Shown piece by piece: positions 31,486 to 43,500 of a stretch of DNA of 64,000 bases. A model generated the notes under the pieces. That model did not search any database. It saw nothing but the letters and a program-made list of their open reading frames with translations, and was not told where the DNA came from. The DNA is from Eutreptiella sp. 'Long Island Sound 2002' (lineage: Eukaryota > Euglenozoa > Euglenophyceae > Eutreptiales > Eutreptiaceae): NCBI GenBank assembly GCA_964036045.1, contig OZ038385.1:29759306-29823305 (forward strand). Direction: 5' to 3'. Every line of letters begins with the position of its first letter. Position 1 is the first letter of the stretch. A program made the position numbers and the translations under genes.

Positions 31486-31840
31486 ATGTTTGACCGCGGA
31501 ACCAGGGGTCGGTTCTTGCGCACACTTTTCCCCCAAAATTTGACCGCGGAACCAGTGGTTGGTTCTTGCGCAAGGCCGTGGGTAACCCCGTACCGCGGAA
31601 AAAAAAATTTCCGGCACGTTGCGGGGGGGAGGGGTTTAAGGAGTATGTGCGCCTGTGAGTGACTGATAGGGTCCCCCCTAATGGGGGGACCCGTAGTAAC
31701 ACACTTGAAATGATGTCCTGCACACCTGAATAGCTGTCCTACATCCACCAGAACCATGAAAACCCCACTACCTTGGTAAAAAAAGTGATGCTAGAATTCG
31801 ACCGCGGAACCAGGGGTTGGTTCTTGCGCAAGGTGGTTCC
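31486..31840 (+). repeat. three copies of a hairpin-rich motif of about 35 bp
   Basis: Copies begin at about 31486, 31533 and 31797. Each runs GACCGCGGAACCAGGGG then TTGGTTCTTGCGCA. It contains three self-complementary elements: CCGCGG, GAACCA-N5-TGGTTC and TTGCGCAA (the first copy is shorter at the 3' end). Open frames over it are low-complexity and I do not call them genes. Confidence 0.8.
31621..31697 (+). repeat. dispersed repeat D with 10-bp perfect hairpin, copy 1
   Basis: Hairpin GGGTCCCCCC-TAAT-GGGGGGACCC at 31669-31692, preceded by GTATGTGCGCCTGTGAGTGA. The same sequence with loop TGAT lies at 62974-63050. Confidence 0.85.
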
Positions 31841-31879
31841 TGGACACGGGGGGGGGGGGGTACGAGAAGGTCCATACCC

Positions 31880-31978
31880 ATCCCAAATCAAAACATCTGC
31901 TGATGTCCCGGGGGCTAAGGGGCAAATCCATATAATGTTGCCCAACATATCAACTGCAACAGTCCACCGGTAGGGCAC
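31880..31978 (-). pseudogene. fragment of a DDE-type transposase
   Basis: The minus strand encodes MPYRWTVAVDMLGNIIWICP then LAPGTSADVLIWDGYG. The V-D-x-x-G-x-I-x-x-I, then PG-x-x-x-D-x-x-I-W pattern is that of the first catalytic-aspartate region of DDE_4/Harbinger-like transposases. Nothing recognisable continues on either side. A shorter related peptide (EVTVAVDAIGCFWVP) is encoded near 35830-35870. Confidence 0.4.
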
Positions 31979-32333
31979 GGGTCACAAAAGATGCCCGGTG
32001 CGCGCCCGGCGCGGTAACGTTCCCCCTTGGAAGAGGGGATCCACGCCAACCTCTGTTTTCAACTTGTGGTACAACCACGCTTCCTCATCAGCAGGGATGC
32101 GGCCCCGCATAGGGCATTCGACTGTGGTCAGGCAAAAACCGGGCAGTCCGTTACATCAACTCGAGGGGCCACGCCAAAGCGTGAGAGTCCATCACCCCAA
32201 CTCAAGGGCCCACACCAAAGTGTGGGAGTCCATGGTGAAGATGAGCAAAAAAATATGAAAAGGGGTGGAAATGGGTGAAAGTGGGTGAAAATCCAAAAAT
32301 GCCGCATCCCCCATGTGGAAGAAGCAGCAAAAC

Positions 32334-32456
32334 CTATGCTAGGGGCAACAATGATGCCCCTAGTATCACAAAGTATGGGTCTCCAGTACGGCTAGACGCC
32401 CAAATAGTTGCACTGCGCCCGCACTGCGCGTGCACTGCGCTAAGGGCGCCCCCTAG
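32334..32456 (+). repeat. dispersed repeat C, copy 2 (three GCGC units)
   Basis: As for 31330-31441, but with GCACTGCGCCC, GCACTGCGCGT and GCACTGCGC in tandem. Confidence 0.8.
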
Positions 32457-32742
32457 GTGGCTTGGTGGTCAGAGGTTGGTCAAACATGATTTTTTTTCCA
32501 AAATTGTTCCTATACCGTTTGGGGTGATCAAAAAAGGGGGCTTTTGGGCTGGTTTGAGCTCTTTTGGAGCCATTTTGGCCCACTGAAATTTGCAAACAGC
32601 TTTGAGGAAGGAAATCATATTAAGGAGCAATAGTCCATGGGGCTTCTACCCATTCCAGCCCCCAAACTCACCCAAGGGGCAAGTCGCGCGGGCGTCTGGA
32701 GAGCTGCCGCCCTGTATGACAAGAGGCTCGTCCCTCCTTCCT

Positions 32743-34330
32743 TTAGGTTGCCTCACGTGAGGCCCGTCCATGCTTCATGAGCCCTGCCGCGCTGTTGGGA
32801 GACAGAGTACTCTCCTGCATGCTGTACAGCATGGTGGAGTGTCGTGCATGGGGATCACGAACCCACCCCTGGCCCTGTCGGGCCATGCCAGGCAATTCCG
32901 TGCAGAGACGCTGTGCTCCGCGAAGAGAGGGAAAGGTAAAGGGGTTAGGGGGGCACTCCCCCACGGAGGGTGGGACAGAGTACTGGACTTCGTACTGACC
33001 CATGTCCTCATCGCACTCACGATGAGTGCTGCCCGCTCGTGGGGCAGACATCACGCTTTCAGAAAGTGGCGCCAGCAGGGTGGGGGGCAGGTCGGGGGGG
33101 GCAGAACACCGGACTGCGTATTGTTGCACGTCCTCATCAGACGCACTCTGAGTGCTGTCCCTTCGCGGGGTAGACATGGCGCTCTCAAATAGGGGCGCCA
33201 GCAGGACGGGGGGCAGGTGAGGTGAATCCTGCTGTCGGTTAGACCCCCCCCCCCGGTGTGCATGCGGGCGACCAATGTTCTGGGGACACGTGCCGCACTG
33301 AGTGCCAGCTGGAAGTCACCGCCGGCGACCATGCCGGAGATGGCGAGTATTGCCCTGGCCTACTCAGCACCCGCGGAGACGGGGTGCTAATTATGTTGAA
33401 CCCCGCCGGAGGGCCGGTGGGCAGGGCGGCAGCGCGTGAAGTCCGCTCGCTGGGCCGCGTTTCCCTTCTGGGCGGTAGCGGTTGTGGCCGTGCTTGAGGC
33501 GTTCGGATCTGCTGCAACATCCTTGCTATCCCCGGGGGGATGTCGCGTCCCTTTTTGTTTGGAGGCTGCTCCGGGCTCCGTGTCAGTAGTGGGGTGCGCT
33601 GCCCCTTTGGGGTGCTTACCACCACTATGCGTGACGCCCGCTCAGGAGTGATGGCTCCTGTGAGCTGTAGGTACGAGAGCGCATGCCGGGACATGGGGAG
33701 GGGGGCTCCGGCTGGGCTCCCGTGACGGTCTGGGGCCTCCAGGGCCGTATGTGACTGCGCATCCCCTTGCTGCAGCTGGGGTCGCTTGCGTCGTGGGCTC
33801 CCCGGCCCTTCCGTGACTGACTGCCGCCTTTTGACCCCTCTGGGCACCCGCACAGGTGGCGCCCTACGCCGTGACTTCCTCAGCGCCGGGTTCCCTGACC
33901 GGTGTACGGATCGGGCCCTGGGAGCGCGTGTGCGGGGCACTGCGCGTGGCGGTGGGGACCGCGCGGGGCCGCATCTGGGCCCCGCAGTCGCTCGTCGGTA
34001 GTGTCCCCCGTTGTTGATGGGCTCAGATTCCCATGAGGACGATGAGGAGAAGACCTCCGGGGTAGAGGGCCCTTCCTCCGAGGTGTACTCCATCTGCATT
34101 GGGGGTGACGGCGACAGCGGGGCCCAACTGAGAGGTGCATCCGGGGGGGTTAGCGCATCTACGCGCTGAGACAAATCGCTGGGCGCTGCCGTTCGCCCCG
34201 CCGGCAGTGCCGCTCGGTGACTCGAGCCCACTGCAGCTACAACAGGTGGAGGCGGGGCCGCCTGCTTGGCAGGTCGAAGCAACCGGTAGGGCCGCGTGGG
34301 GGGAGACAAACAGCTTTGAGAAGGGGCCAA
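32743..34330 (-). CDS. Pro/Arg/Ser-rich hypothetical protein, apparent frame change at a C run
   Basis: The frame 34330-33239 encodes about 360 residues rich in Pro, Arg and Ser, with basic stretches (RKSRRRAPPVRVPRGVKRRQ) and SP motifs; it looks disordered and possibly nuclear. It ends just after the G/C homopolymer at about 33243-33254. One base difference there would join it to the frame ending at 32743. That frame contains two copies of a repeat: LLAPL-ES-MS-PR, then ST-DED-QY (residues around 33190 and 33070), visible also as duplicated DNA (about 32985-33100 and 33110-33215). No ATG is apparent at the 5' end, so an upstream exon is likely. I do not recognise a family. Confidence 0.4.
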
Positions 34331-34889
34331 AAGGGGTCATCCAGATACCTCGGGGGGGGGGGGGGGGGGGCAGACCTGGGTCTACCGCCAACCTTGCCTC
34401 ATCACAAAGAGACACCTGAAAAGAATGAAAGCCCTTGAGCTGTACCCCAAGGGTCGGTACTATCCTTGGGGGGGGGGTGTCCCTCCTCCGTACTACCCCC
34501 CCCCCCCCTTGCGCAAGCATGGGCTTGTCCAAGCACGCAGAGGGCGTTGAACCGCTGTTTTCAGGATTTTTTGGGACCGCTGTTTTTTGTGGTCCTGAAT
34601 GCAGGATTGGGAGCTTGTGGCGCACTTGTAGAGGGAAAGAGGGGCTCATACATGTCTGTGATTGTGCATTCTGTTCATGCAACATTGTACCAATCATTGC
34701 AACCCCGTGTTGTTTGGTTTGATGTGATTTTCGGCGATGGCTCACATTGCTACTCCCAGCATGGCTGTCACATACCATGCTTTGCTTTTATGTGTGTTGC
34801 ACGCAAGCACAGGCTTGTCTAAGCACGGGGTGGGCGTTGAACCGCTGTTTTGCCTGGACTTTTGGGACCGCGGCCGTGCTCGTGCTCCT

Positions 34890-35125
34890 TAAAAGCCAGG
34901 TGCAGAGTACAGAGTACAGAGAGGCTACAGTCTGCCAAATGTCGTTCAAGTGCCGATTGCAGTGAACGCCGTTCATCATGCATGTTGTGCAGTGTGCATG
35001 GTGCAAGGTGCAGGATGCAGAGTGTCTGTGTGCCAGGTGTAGAGCACACATTGCGCAAGAGACAATGTGCACAGTGTACAATCTGCAAGGTGTAAAGTGT
35101 AAAGGCACAAGTGCGTAGTCTGCAA
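34890..35125 (+). repeat. degenerate CAGAGTGCA-type minisatellite
   Basis: Imperfect repeats of GCAGAGTACA, GTGCAGTGTGCA, GTGCAAGGTGCA and similar decamers over about 230 bases. No coding signal. Confidence 0.6.
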
Positions 35126-35756
35126 AATACCCTGTGTAGGAAGGACGGTTTTTTTTTAACCAAAACCAAAAAAGAACCCGGACCGTCCAGTAGCCAGCTC
35201 AGTATTTAGGCACACGAATGGCAACAAATGGCGGTAGGAGGGTACCTAGCGAAGGTTGGAGGCGAACCGGGTCGACATTTTTTGATGAGACAAAAAGGGG
35301 GGGGGGGTTGTCCACTGGGAAATGCCCTGGGTGTAGGGTGTACCAAGTGTGCAATGTGTAGTCAGCAGGGAGAGCGGGGGGAGGGGGGGGTAGAACAGCG
35401 CTGGCCAGTTGATCCAAGAGGTGACGTGGTACAGGATACTGCCCGAAATTTGGTTCAAATCGCAGTGATTGTATCATTGCAGGCATATCCAGAATGAGAC
35501 GTTGTGTGATTTGTGCATAGGCTGTGCAGGAGCATCTGGACATGTGGACATGTGGACATGGATCTCGAGTCAGAGGTTGTGCAGGGCAGAGTTGTGCAGC
35601 TGTGATCACACACCAGAGACTTGGTGTGACTCAGGATCGACCGGCGAGTACTGACTACCTGTCTGCCTGTCTGGCACCGTCCCACCATGGCCCTTTGGTT
35701 GTGCTGCTGGGGGAACGGGTGCACAGTGCGCGCACGGTGCGCACCGTTTGGGGTGT

Positions 35757-36126
35757 TTACCCAGCTTTCACCCCCCAATTGGACCCCCATAAAACGGCAG
35801 CACACAGCAACATTGGAACCCAGAAACATCCAATCGCATCAACTGCCACTGTTACTTCATAAATGTTACCTGCATACTTTGGGTTGAAAAGTACGTCACA
35901 CAATGCCCCACCGTTGAGGGTGATGGGGATGGGCTCCGGATGTGGAACTTGAGCGGTGGAGTGCAGCAGCATCATGAACCACTGCCTTCCCATTCACCTC
36001 ATATTGTATGCGTACGTAACCACCAGGGCGTTGTGAGGGGCCCAGAATAGTGGCAGGAAAACGCTCATTTGCACTGCTGCGGTTAGGGTTAGGTTGTAGA
36101 AGACAGGGGTACCAGCGTGAACCCAA
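35757..36126 (-). pseudogene. fragments with Tudor/SH3-like and transposase-like peptides
   Basis: Minus-strand peptides FPATILGPSQRPGGYVRIQY and EVNGKAVV (36000-36080) resemble PAKVVGHSDEGYVELEYHQDG at 26.7 kb. EVTVAVDAIGCFWVP (about 35830-35870) resembles the DDE fragment at 31.9 kb. They are in different frames and short, so I call them decayed remnants. Confidence 0.3.
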
Positions 36127-36370
36127 GACAACAACATTGTGTTGCTGAGCTATAGACCAAGGAATAGCATGTACAATGCAGTCCTGAGGGCATGCAGGGT
36201 GAAATGGGGCACCAGCTCAGCAACACGGCACCTCACGGGGCAACAGCAATGGCGTCAGGTAAATTGTCGAAATAAGAAAGATGCACGGTGCGCGCACGGT
36301 GCGTCCCGCTTCCCCTCTACCCCTCTCTTGCTCCATGCCCCCCCCCACCCCACCCCCCGCCACGAACAAT

Positions 36371-36428
36371 TGTGTCCTCAAAAGTACGGTCCAAACGGGA
36401 GTGTTCGTTGGACACACCGTTTGGTGCG
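36371..36428 (+). repeat. dispersed repeat E, copy 1
   Basis: GTCCTCAAAAGTACGGTCC then GGAGTGTTCGTTGGACAC. It is repeated at 36957-37022 with small differences. Confidence 0.75.
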
Positions 36429-36515
36429 CGCGACAATCTTGCCAAACGGCGGTAACACATCCCTAGGCACAAGACACCCAGCCCATTCAAAGCACAAAGC
36501 GATGGAGGCCTCCAA

Positions 36516-36647
36516 TCAGCACTTTTCAGAGTAGAAGCCCTGGTTGCGGTGCCGCTTCGTGTGGAAAAGCTGAACATGCTCCCTGGGCTTGGGGCCCTTC
36601 TTGTTCTTGGCATGGGCAGAAGTGGCAGCCCGATCTGGCTCAGGGAC
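36516..36647 (-). CDS. C-terminal exon of an unrecognised basic protein
   Basis: After a possible acceptor (CATCCCAAAG at 36648-36657) the frame reads VPEPDRAATSAHAKNKKGPK then PREHVQLFHTKRHRNQGFYS and EKC, stop TGA at 36516-36518. The frame is also open further upstream. The Lys/Arg-rich content and a decayed copy of the same coding and 3' flank at 63685-63835 argue that this is a real exon. No upstream exon could be fixed and no family is recognised. Confidence 0.4.
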   Translation of the reverse strand, partial: VPEPDRAATSAHAKNKKGPKPREHVQLFHTKRHRNQGFYSEKC

Positions 36648-36956
36648 CTTTGGGATGGACAGATTGGATGGGACAGCCATCAAGTCACAGGTCAGGTACA
36701 GGGTGTCCTCAAAAACATGGCACAAACCCCACACCCAAGGAAGGCCCAAGAATTGTGGCTTCTACAAGCTCACCAGTATAGCACCTCCCGGCCGGGTGCA
36801 CGCAGCAGTAGAGGTCCTGTAGTTGAGGGACACCATTCCTCACATCCTGCTTTACAACTTTACCCACAGTTACTCACTACAACCCCTCATTTCCCCAATC
36901 CTTGAGCCAGTAACCTCGATTCTAAAGCGCGGTACATAATTCAGTACTCAATTAAT

Positions 36957-37022
36957 TATGTCCTCAAAAAATACGGTCCGAACGGAAGTGTTCGTTGGCA
37001 CGGCATTCGTTGGACACGAGGC
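36957..37022 (+). repeat. dispersed repeat E, copy 2
   Basis: GTCCTCAAAAAATACGGTCC and GGAAGTGTTCGTTGG. It has a 15-base insert relative to the copy at 36371. Confidence 0.75.
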
Positions 37023-37297
37023 GGGGGGGGGGGGGGGAGGCAGTATCTTGGGCTGGGTGGCATTGGTAATCAAGGTTATTTGCGTTGCCCTTAACAACAG
37101 ATTTGACTTGCTGCGCAAATGGGCAGAAGGTACAAAAGGTGTACAACAGGTTACCAGCCGGATCCCAGGGCTGTCCTTCAGGGACAAAAAAAAGAGGGTG
37201 GTAACACCAACAGGAACGAACGTTCCAGTGTAAGCTCTCTGCTTCAAGGTCAAGACATGGGCAAGACACAAACCACAGAAACAGTATGGAACAATGT

Positions 37298-37395
37298 TTG
37301 GCGGTTGGGGGTTGGCGGTTGGTGGTTGGTGGCGGTTGGCGGTTGGTGGCAATTGGCGGTTGGCCTTTGGCGGCGGTTGGTGGTTGGCGTTTGAT
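37298..37395 (+). repeat. GGCGGTTGGTGGTTGGT minisatellite
   Basis: Imperfect tandem units of GGCGGTTGG and TGGTTGG over about 95 bases. Confidence 0.85.
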
Positions 37396-37496
37396 GGTCC
37401 TTAGGTGCTGTCCTTAAGGGCTATGGAACAATGGGTGGATGGCTAGGTCAGCCCAAGCCCGGGAAGCCCAATTTGACCCCCCATCCCCCAGTATCA

Positions 37497-37607
37497 TTAA
37501 GCAATCCCCTGCTCAAGGCGTTTTAGCATTGTGCGCGGGCAATAATTGGTCAGAAACAGCTTGAAATTAGCTTCAAACCACTTGTTGAAGCATTCCGAAA
37601 GGTCCAT
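37497..37607 (-). CDS. possible short terminal exon, unrecognised
   Basis: An open frame from ATG 37605-37607 to TAA 37497-37499 encodes MDLSECFNKWFEANFKLFLT then NYCPRTMLKRLEQGIA. Composition is protein-like and it is preceded by a pyrimidine-rich CCCCAAAAG that could be an acceptor. No neighbour exon could be linked, so this is weak. Confidence 0.25.
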   Translation of the reverse strand: MDLSECFNKWFEANFKLFLTNYCPRTMLKRLEQGIA

Positions 37608-38649
37608 GATCACTTTTGGGGAAACACATATTTGTCCTTAACACAAAAAAAAAAAAGGAAAATTGGGGTTCTGCAGGACAGCCCTGCCAGAGGCTTCAGA
37701 GAGAAGATAAAGTCTGAGTGAATCATGTACCCATCCTTGTCCTTGCACAAAAAACAGCAAAGAACGCCTCGCGTTGTTGGACAAGGGCGTTCGTTGTCTA
37801 CGCATGATGTCTCCTCAGAGTGAGCCAAAAGGATTCGGCAGTCATAGGGGTGAAGAACATCATGTTAACGTCCATGAGGTTGGGGTAAGGATCTGGGCAA
37901 GCACAACAAACGAAAGATCACCCCCAACTAGCAACTCATGCCAAACCACACAAGATACAAAAACTGTCGAGATGCAACTCCTGAATCCCGAGTTGACTGT
38001 GAAATAACGTTGGTCAAGCACGGAATACAATCAGTTGCACACTATATCGTCAGTTGACTACTGACAAATGTCGGTTTTACACCGAACATCCTCTATATTA
38101 CAGCAGGTGCAGTCAGTTAGCCTGCGGATAGTTCATTTGACGTTGAGCCTGAGCTACCTTTGCACTGAAAAGGTACCTTTGCAGTGAAAAGCGCCAGGAA
38201 CTTCTGGTGGACCAGAAAACGAAAGCCAAGAAGCGCTAGAAATCTGTCAAGCAAATGGCAGAGGAGTTTGCCGCCATTGAAGCGACACAGCAACGGGCTA
38301 ATGCTGCTCCCCAAGCAGAAAGATGATTGCGGGTCGGGTTTGTCATTGATCTGGCAATTTGAAAGTCTGCTTCAGGGCTTCTCGATGTATGTGAGTACGA
38401 GGGGTCTGGGCCTAAGGTCCAGGACAGTTGCACAAAAAGTAGCACACCAGGCAAACGCGCCGGGCAAACGCTCCCCCATACCTCCCACATCAGGGGTAGA
38501 GAGCACGCTCTGGGCCCTGGCTCTCACCCCATCAAAGCAACACCCACCCAGGCGTCAGCCCCCTGGCCTATGATGCAAACATTTCCGGGGGTGTTCGCTT
38601 GTCAACGGGAGATCCTGAGGGAAGTGGTCTGGGCTACTCGGTGACATAA

Positions 38650-39930
38650 TCACAATCCAGAGGCTTTGTCCTCTCGGAGTCCACCCCGGCGCCAGAGCCT
38701 GTATAGGCCTGGGGGACGCTGACGGGCTTTGGCCGCGCTGGGCCGAGATCCCGCCAGCGCCATCAGGGGCCCTCGAGTATACCGGCCCCGGACACTACAG
38801 CTCCCCCGGCCCTCGTTAAAGCCCCCCCCCCCCCCAAAAAACATCAGAAACGCCTCATCCCCCCAACCCAATGGACTCGGGTGCGGAGAGTTGGGACCCC
38901 GCCCCAGTGCCACACGGCCATGAACTGACATGGCCCATACCTCGGGCACCTCCATGCCCTTCCGGACCCGCACTGTATAGCAACGGGCCTGGCAACTCGT
39001 CCCCTGGGCAGGAGCCACCCCCCCCCCCCCGAGAAGGGCCGGTCTGCCCACAGAGGACTTTGCCCTCCACCCGGGGGCCGTGCATCCCCTTTCCTTCACC
39101 GTGAGCGCCCCCCCCCCCCCCACAGGCGCCAGGGCGCCTGGGCTGATGTATATTGCCCAGCGCCCTCCCCACGTGCCCGCCCGAGGATCGGGCCCCCCCA
39201 CATGGCCGCCCACTGAAGGTCCACTGCCAGCCCAGGGCCCCTGCAACACGCAGCAGCCGTGGGCCCTGCCCCTTCTGCAGGCGCTGCACGCCTACGCCGA
39301 TGGCCAAGGGGCACACAGCCGCCGCTGCCAGAGGCCCTGGGGGCCCACAACGCCGCCGCCCCGAGCGGCGCGCGCAAGGCGGCCTCCGTGGGCCCACAGA
39401 ATGAGCACAATAGGGGCCTCGCGAGCGGGCTGCTGCGCTGCAACAGGGGCTGCCTGGGATGCCTGAATGGTGGGGTGACCTCCCGCCGACCCACTGGCAA
39501 CCACAACCAGGGTACACCTAAACCAAGGAGAGGCCCCCCTGCCGGCCCGCAGGGCAACACAACGTGCCTGGCTTGCCCTCAAGTGAGAGGAGGAACGGCC
39601 ACCTCGGAAGCATGTTCGGGGAAGGACCCGGACATGCCTCACCCGAACCCCCACCGCTTCCGCCCCTGGCATATCATGCTTTTCGAAACCCCCCCTCCCC
39701 GAAACCAGCCCTCATTGCGCCATCCTCTGAGCCAGAGGGGCTGCACGCGGGCTGCTCCCCTGCACCCTTCCAGGGAGAGCGTGTCGGCACAGTTCCCACC
39801 GCCACGTGCTGGGCGCCACTCAACCCCCAAACAACCCAGAGGCTTTGTCCAAATTGTTGTGGCGATGGAGTGGCTAGATATGAAGCTGATTCCAGCCAGA
39901 CGCCAGGGAAGAAATATGCTGCCAGGTTGA
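38650..39930. other. GC-rich block with long open frames on both strands, no gene called
   Basis: Open frames of up to about 220 codons exist on both strands (for example 38855-39517 minus, 39259-39930 plus), which is expected from high GC content and C runs. None shows a recognisable domain or paired splice sites. The 15-bp sequence CCAGAGGCTTTGTCC occurs near both edges (about 38658 and 39837). Confidence 0.5.
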
Positions 39931-40542
39931 GCAGGATTAGTACTCCATCACAATCGACTGCACTTTTCCTCTGTGGTCCAGCAAGTAATGTGGCGATTCA
40001 ACAACAGCTTGCGAAGGTCAACCTATGGCTCAAATGACCGGTGGCCTTTTGTCCAGGATTGCCTTTGAGCTGGCGGTTGGCTGCTGCATGCTTCTGTGCC
40101 CTGTCCCCCGAAGCTGTCCACTCTTACTCCTGACCCTGTTTGCGACAGGGTGACATGCACCACACTTCCAAATGTGCAGCATAATGCCACTTACTGGTTG
40201 CCGTCGGTTACTGAACAAATACCTCACAGACACTCCGTGCTCAGCCAACACACACTCATCGCTTGAGGGTGCCCACCTATGCCCACCTGCGGTTCGACCA
40301 GATTGAGCCCCTTGGTAACAGCGGTGACCCAACAACAGCACCCCCGCTTGCAGTGAATCAAGAAAGACCGGCCCGCCTGGAAAGGCAACCCACCAATAAT
40401 GCAATCAACGGGCCACCACACGGAACCACTGGCTCACAGCCGCGGGCAATTGCACAAATCACGCGTCAGCAGCTGACTGCTGGGGATGTTACTTAGTATT
40501 ACACAGGCATAACAAAGGCATTATACAGAATCGACTGGTCAA

Positions 40543-43500
40543 TTAAGGGATATCCAACTCCAGGACAGGCACCAGCGGCACCATCAACAACAGTTGCACG
40601 GACAGCATCAATACCACTGCAGAGGCGATTGAGGCTGCTGATGCAAGCAGGACTGGCCCTCCGATCCCATAGCCCTTTCCTACAAGTCGTCCTGGAGATG
40701 GATCCGGTGGGAGGCCGTCGTCTTTAGCGGCGACTGTCCCGACTGAGTCATCGAGGACAAGGTTGTCTGTCATTTTGGCATCAGGGATGAGGCACGGCAA
40801 CAGAAGCAAACTGGCGACTGGGGTCACGGCATTGAGGAGGCACGCAATCCAGGCATTGCTGAAATCATCCACAGGCCCTTGCCCGATTTTGTCCATCCCG
40901 ATGACCTTCAGCGATGCGGCGCCCAGGTAGTTGCTGATGACGCTCCCAAAATTGGAGGACCCGGCCACCAAGGCAAACACGCTGGACTCGGCACCCTTGG
41001 GGCACAGCCTGGAGATCAACACGGTGCTGGGCATGGCAGCCAGCATCTGCAGCGTGCTCTGGAGAGCGCCCTTGCCCAGCATGAAGACAGTATCTGCAAG
41101 CGAGCGGCACGGGTACAGACCCGGGCATAACACAGACAGTGGTACAGGGGCTGGGTCAGGCAGGGGCAGGGGCAGGGGCAGGGGCAGCGGCAGTAGCTCT
41201 GATAAATGGTAACGGGTCCGAAACAGCCGCCCCTTGCCTGTGTTCTGCCCGCTAAGCTGCAGCACTTCACGGCATGCAAATGCAAGGGTTCACGCCAGTG
41301 ACCTTGCCCCCTAAAAACGTAGCGGCCCTGCAAATTGAAAAAACGGGAGAAAAGAGGGGCAAAGAGGACCCTAAAAGCATAGACATAGCCGATCAAGCAC
41401 CATTTTAGTTTTCAGTATCAGTGAAGTTTGGGGGTTCGCGTGATCCCCGGGGCCGTCTCAGTCGGACTTGGCGTGCAGCCAGTTTTAGAGCGGGCTGGGG
41501 GTCCAATCAGGGGGCTCTAAGCCCCCGAAATTGAAAGCCCGGGCCCCCAAGTGGGCAGGTGCTTGGTGTGACACTTGGTGTTGCTCTGAGAACCCGCATG
41601 TCGGTCCCAAAACTTCTGCAGCGAAGTGAAATACGTTTATATGGAGGCGCCCTGACTGGAAGAGGAAGTCCGCTTGGAATGCCTGGGCTGCACAAAGGGC
41701 AATGGTCCCATCACTGGGTCCTTGCACCAACCCCCATGCTCACGACATGCAGTAACCACCGATGTCAACCTTCGGGTTTGCAGACTGGATGTTGGTGCGG
41801 ACCTTTGGATTCCCCCCGGGCACCGAGCGGTCGCGTTCAGCCACGGATTTGATGTCAGTACCTTTGGCCTGTACACGACTACTGAACCACCCCAAGGCCC
41901 TTCTGTACTTGTTGCAAATCGGTGGGGCCGCTGGCTGCAGATGGGGAAATTTGTGAACAGTACGAAGGGGCGAGCCCGCCGATGTGAGCACCACGAGCAA
42001 GAGAACGTTCTTCCTGAAAAGGTCTGCCACAAAAGCAATATGGATATGGATATGGATATGGACATGCTTTCGAGTGTGTGCAGACGTGTGTCTGAGGTGA
42101 GAACAGTGCTCGGGGGAGGGTCACTGGGCTGTGGCATCAAATTTTTTCCTTCGTCCTATCCAACGCAAGGTACCCCATGACTGAGGAGGGCGAAAGACAC
42201 ACTCAACGGCGGTGCAAATTTAAACACAACTTTGCAACGACGAAATGGGTGGGTGCGGCACAACGGTTCCAATGCCACGTGATATCCAATTCGCCATCCT
42301 TACGGGCAACACTACTTTGTGTCCAGCAAGTTCAAGTTTGAAAAAGAGACCCTGCCCACGTTCAAAACCCACCGTGGCCTCAGGATGCATCTGCATATCT
42401 CTGGCCGTCGCATACACTGTCATCGATTCAGTGGCTCAAGCCATTTTTGGCCAGATTTTTTCCTCGAAATTTTCCCGTTGCAAAGTTTAGGCGGTTGTTA
42501 AGGTGAGTGGAGGGCGGGATTGCCAGCAAGAACACCTGGGATGCCCACCAGTGTATTGAGTCTCTGGAGCTGAATGATGTCAACGAGGCCCGCCCCCATG
42601 CACACCACCGTCCCAACCGCGAAAGCCTTGCGGTACGACCACTTGGACATCACTTTGTTGAACAACACTGCGCCAATGGTCATGAAGATGGCATCACAGA
42701 ACCCCACGACGGTAATGTAGAAATTGGTATTGAAATGCGGGCAATTCACGCAGATCGGGTAGCCGGTGGCGCGCGATTGCTCCGCGTTGGCAGCATCCAG
42801 ATAGAAATTGTCCACAAACCCGCCATTAATCATGAGGCAACTGTTGATAAACATCCAGTTCAGAGGCCTGGCTATTTGCCACGGGAGCAACAGCGAGTTG
42901 CTGATGCACAAAGCGGCACTGACACCAACTGCCACCGCAGCCTGTGCAATGTACGGGACACCTATGAATCCGGTGGTGGAGGTCACAATCACCCCCAGCG
43001 TCAGCACACCTCCAGCAAGGAAGTACCTCCGCTGCTCTCGCAGGACGTCCCAGAGCACCCCTGTGCCAGCCCCCGGTACCGGCTCCTCTGTCAGCCAGCC
43101 GTAGTACGTGGGCACAAGGATCACCGCCGAGACGGGTATGGCGAAGATCATGGATTTGAACGGCCCGAAGTACTGTGCCAAGGGGCCAGCAAACAGCACA
43201 CCGCCAATGGAGAAAACCCCGATGCCACTCCACACCCAACTGACGATGTCACTGGCGTGCTTTGGGGCACGACGATTCTTCTCTGTGTACGTGGCCTCGA
43301 CCATAAGGTCTGTCCATGAGACTTGCATTTTGGCGGCGAAGAAGCACAGGCAGACCATGGCCCCGCTCATGTGCGCCCCCGCACGATACAGCATCGTGTA
43401 GCCCAGGCACGCCATGGTCGAGCTGAATATGATCCAGTGCGACCGACGGTAGCCGTTCAGCGTTGTGGCATCACTGAGCAGGCCATAGATGGGCTTCAAA

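Noticed and set aside
38650-39930. Several overlapping long open frames on both strands
   Set aside because: High GC and C runs explain them; no frame stands out and no motif is recognisable.
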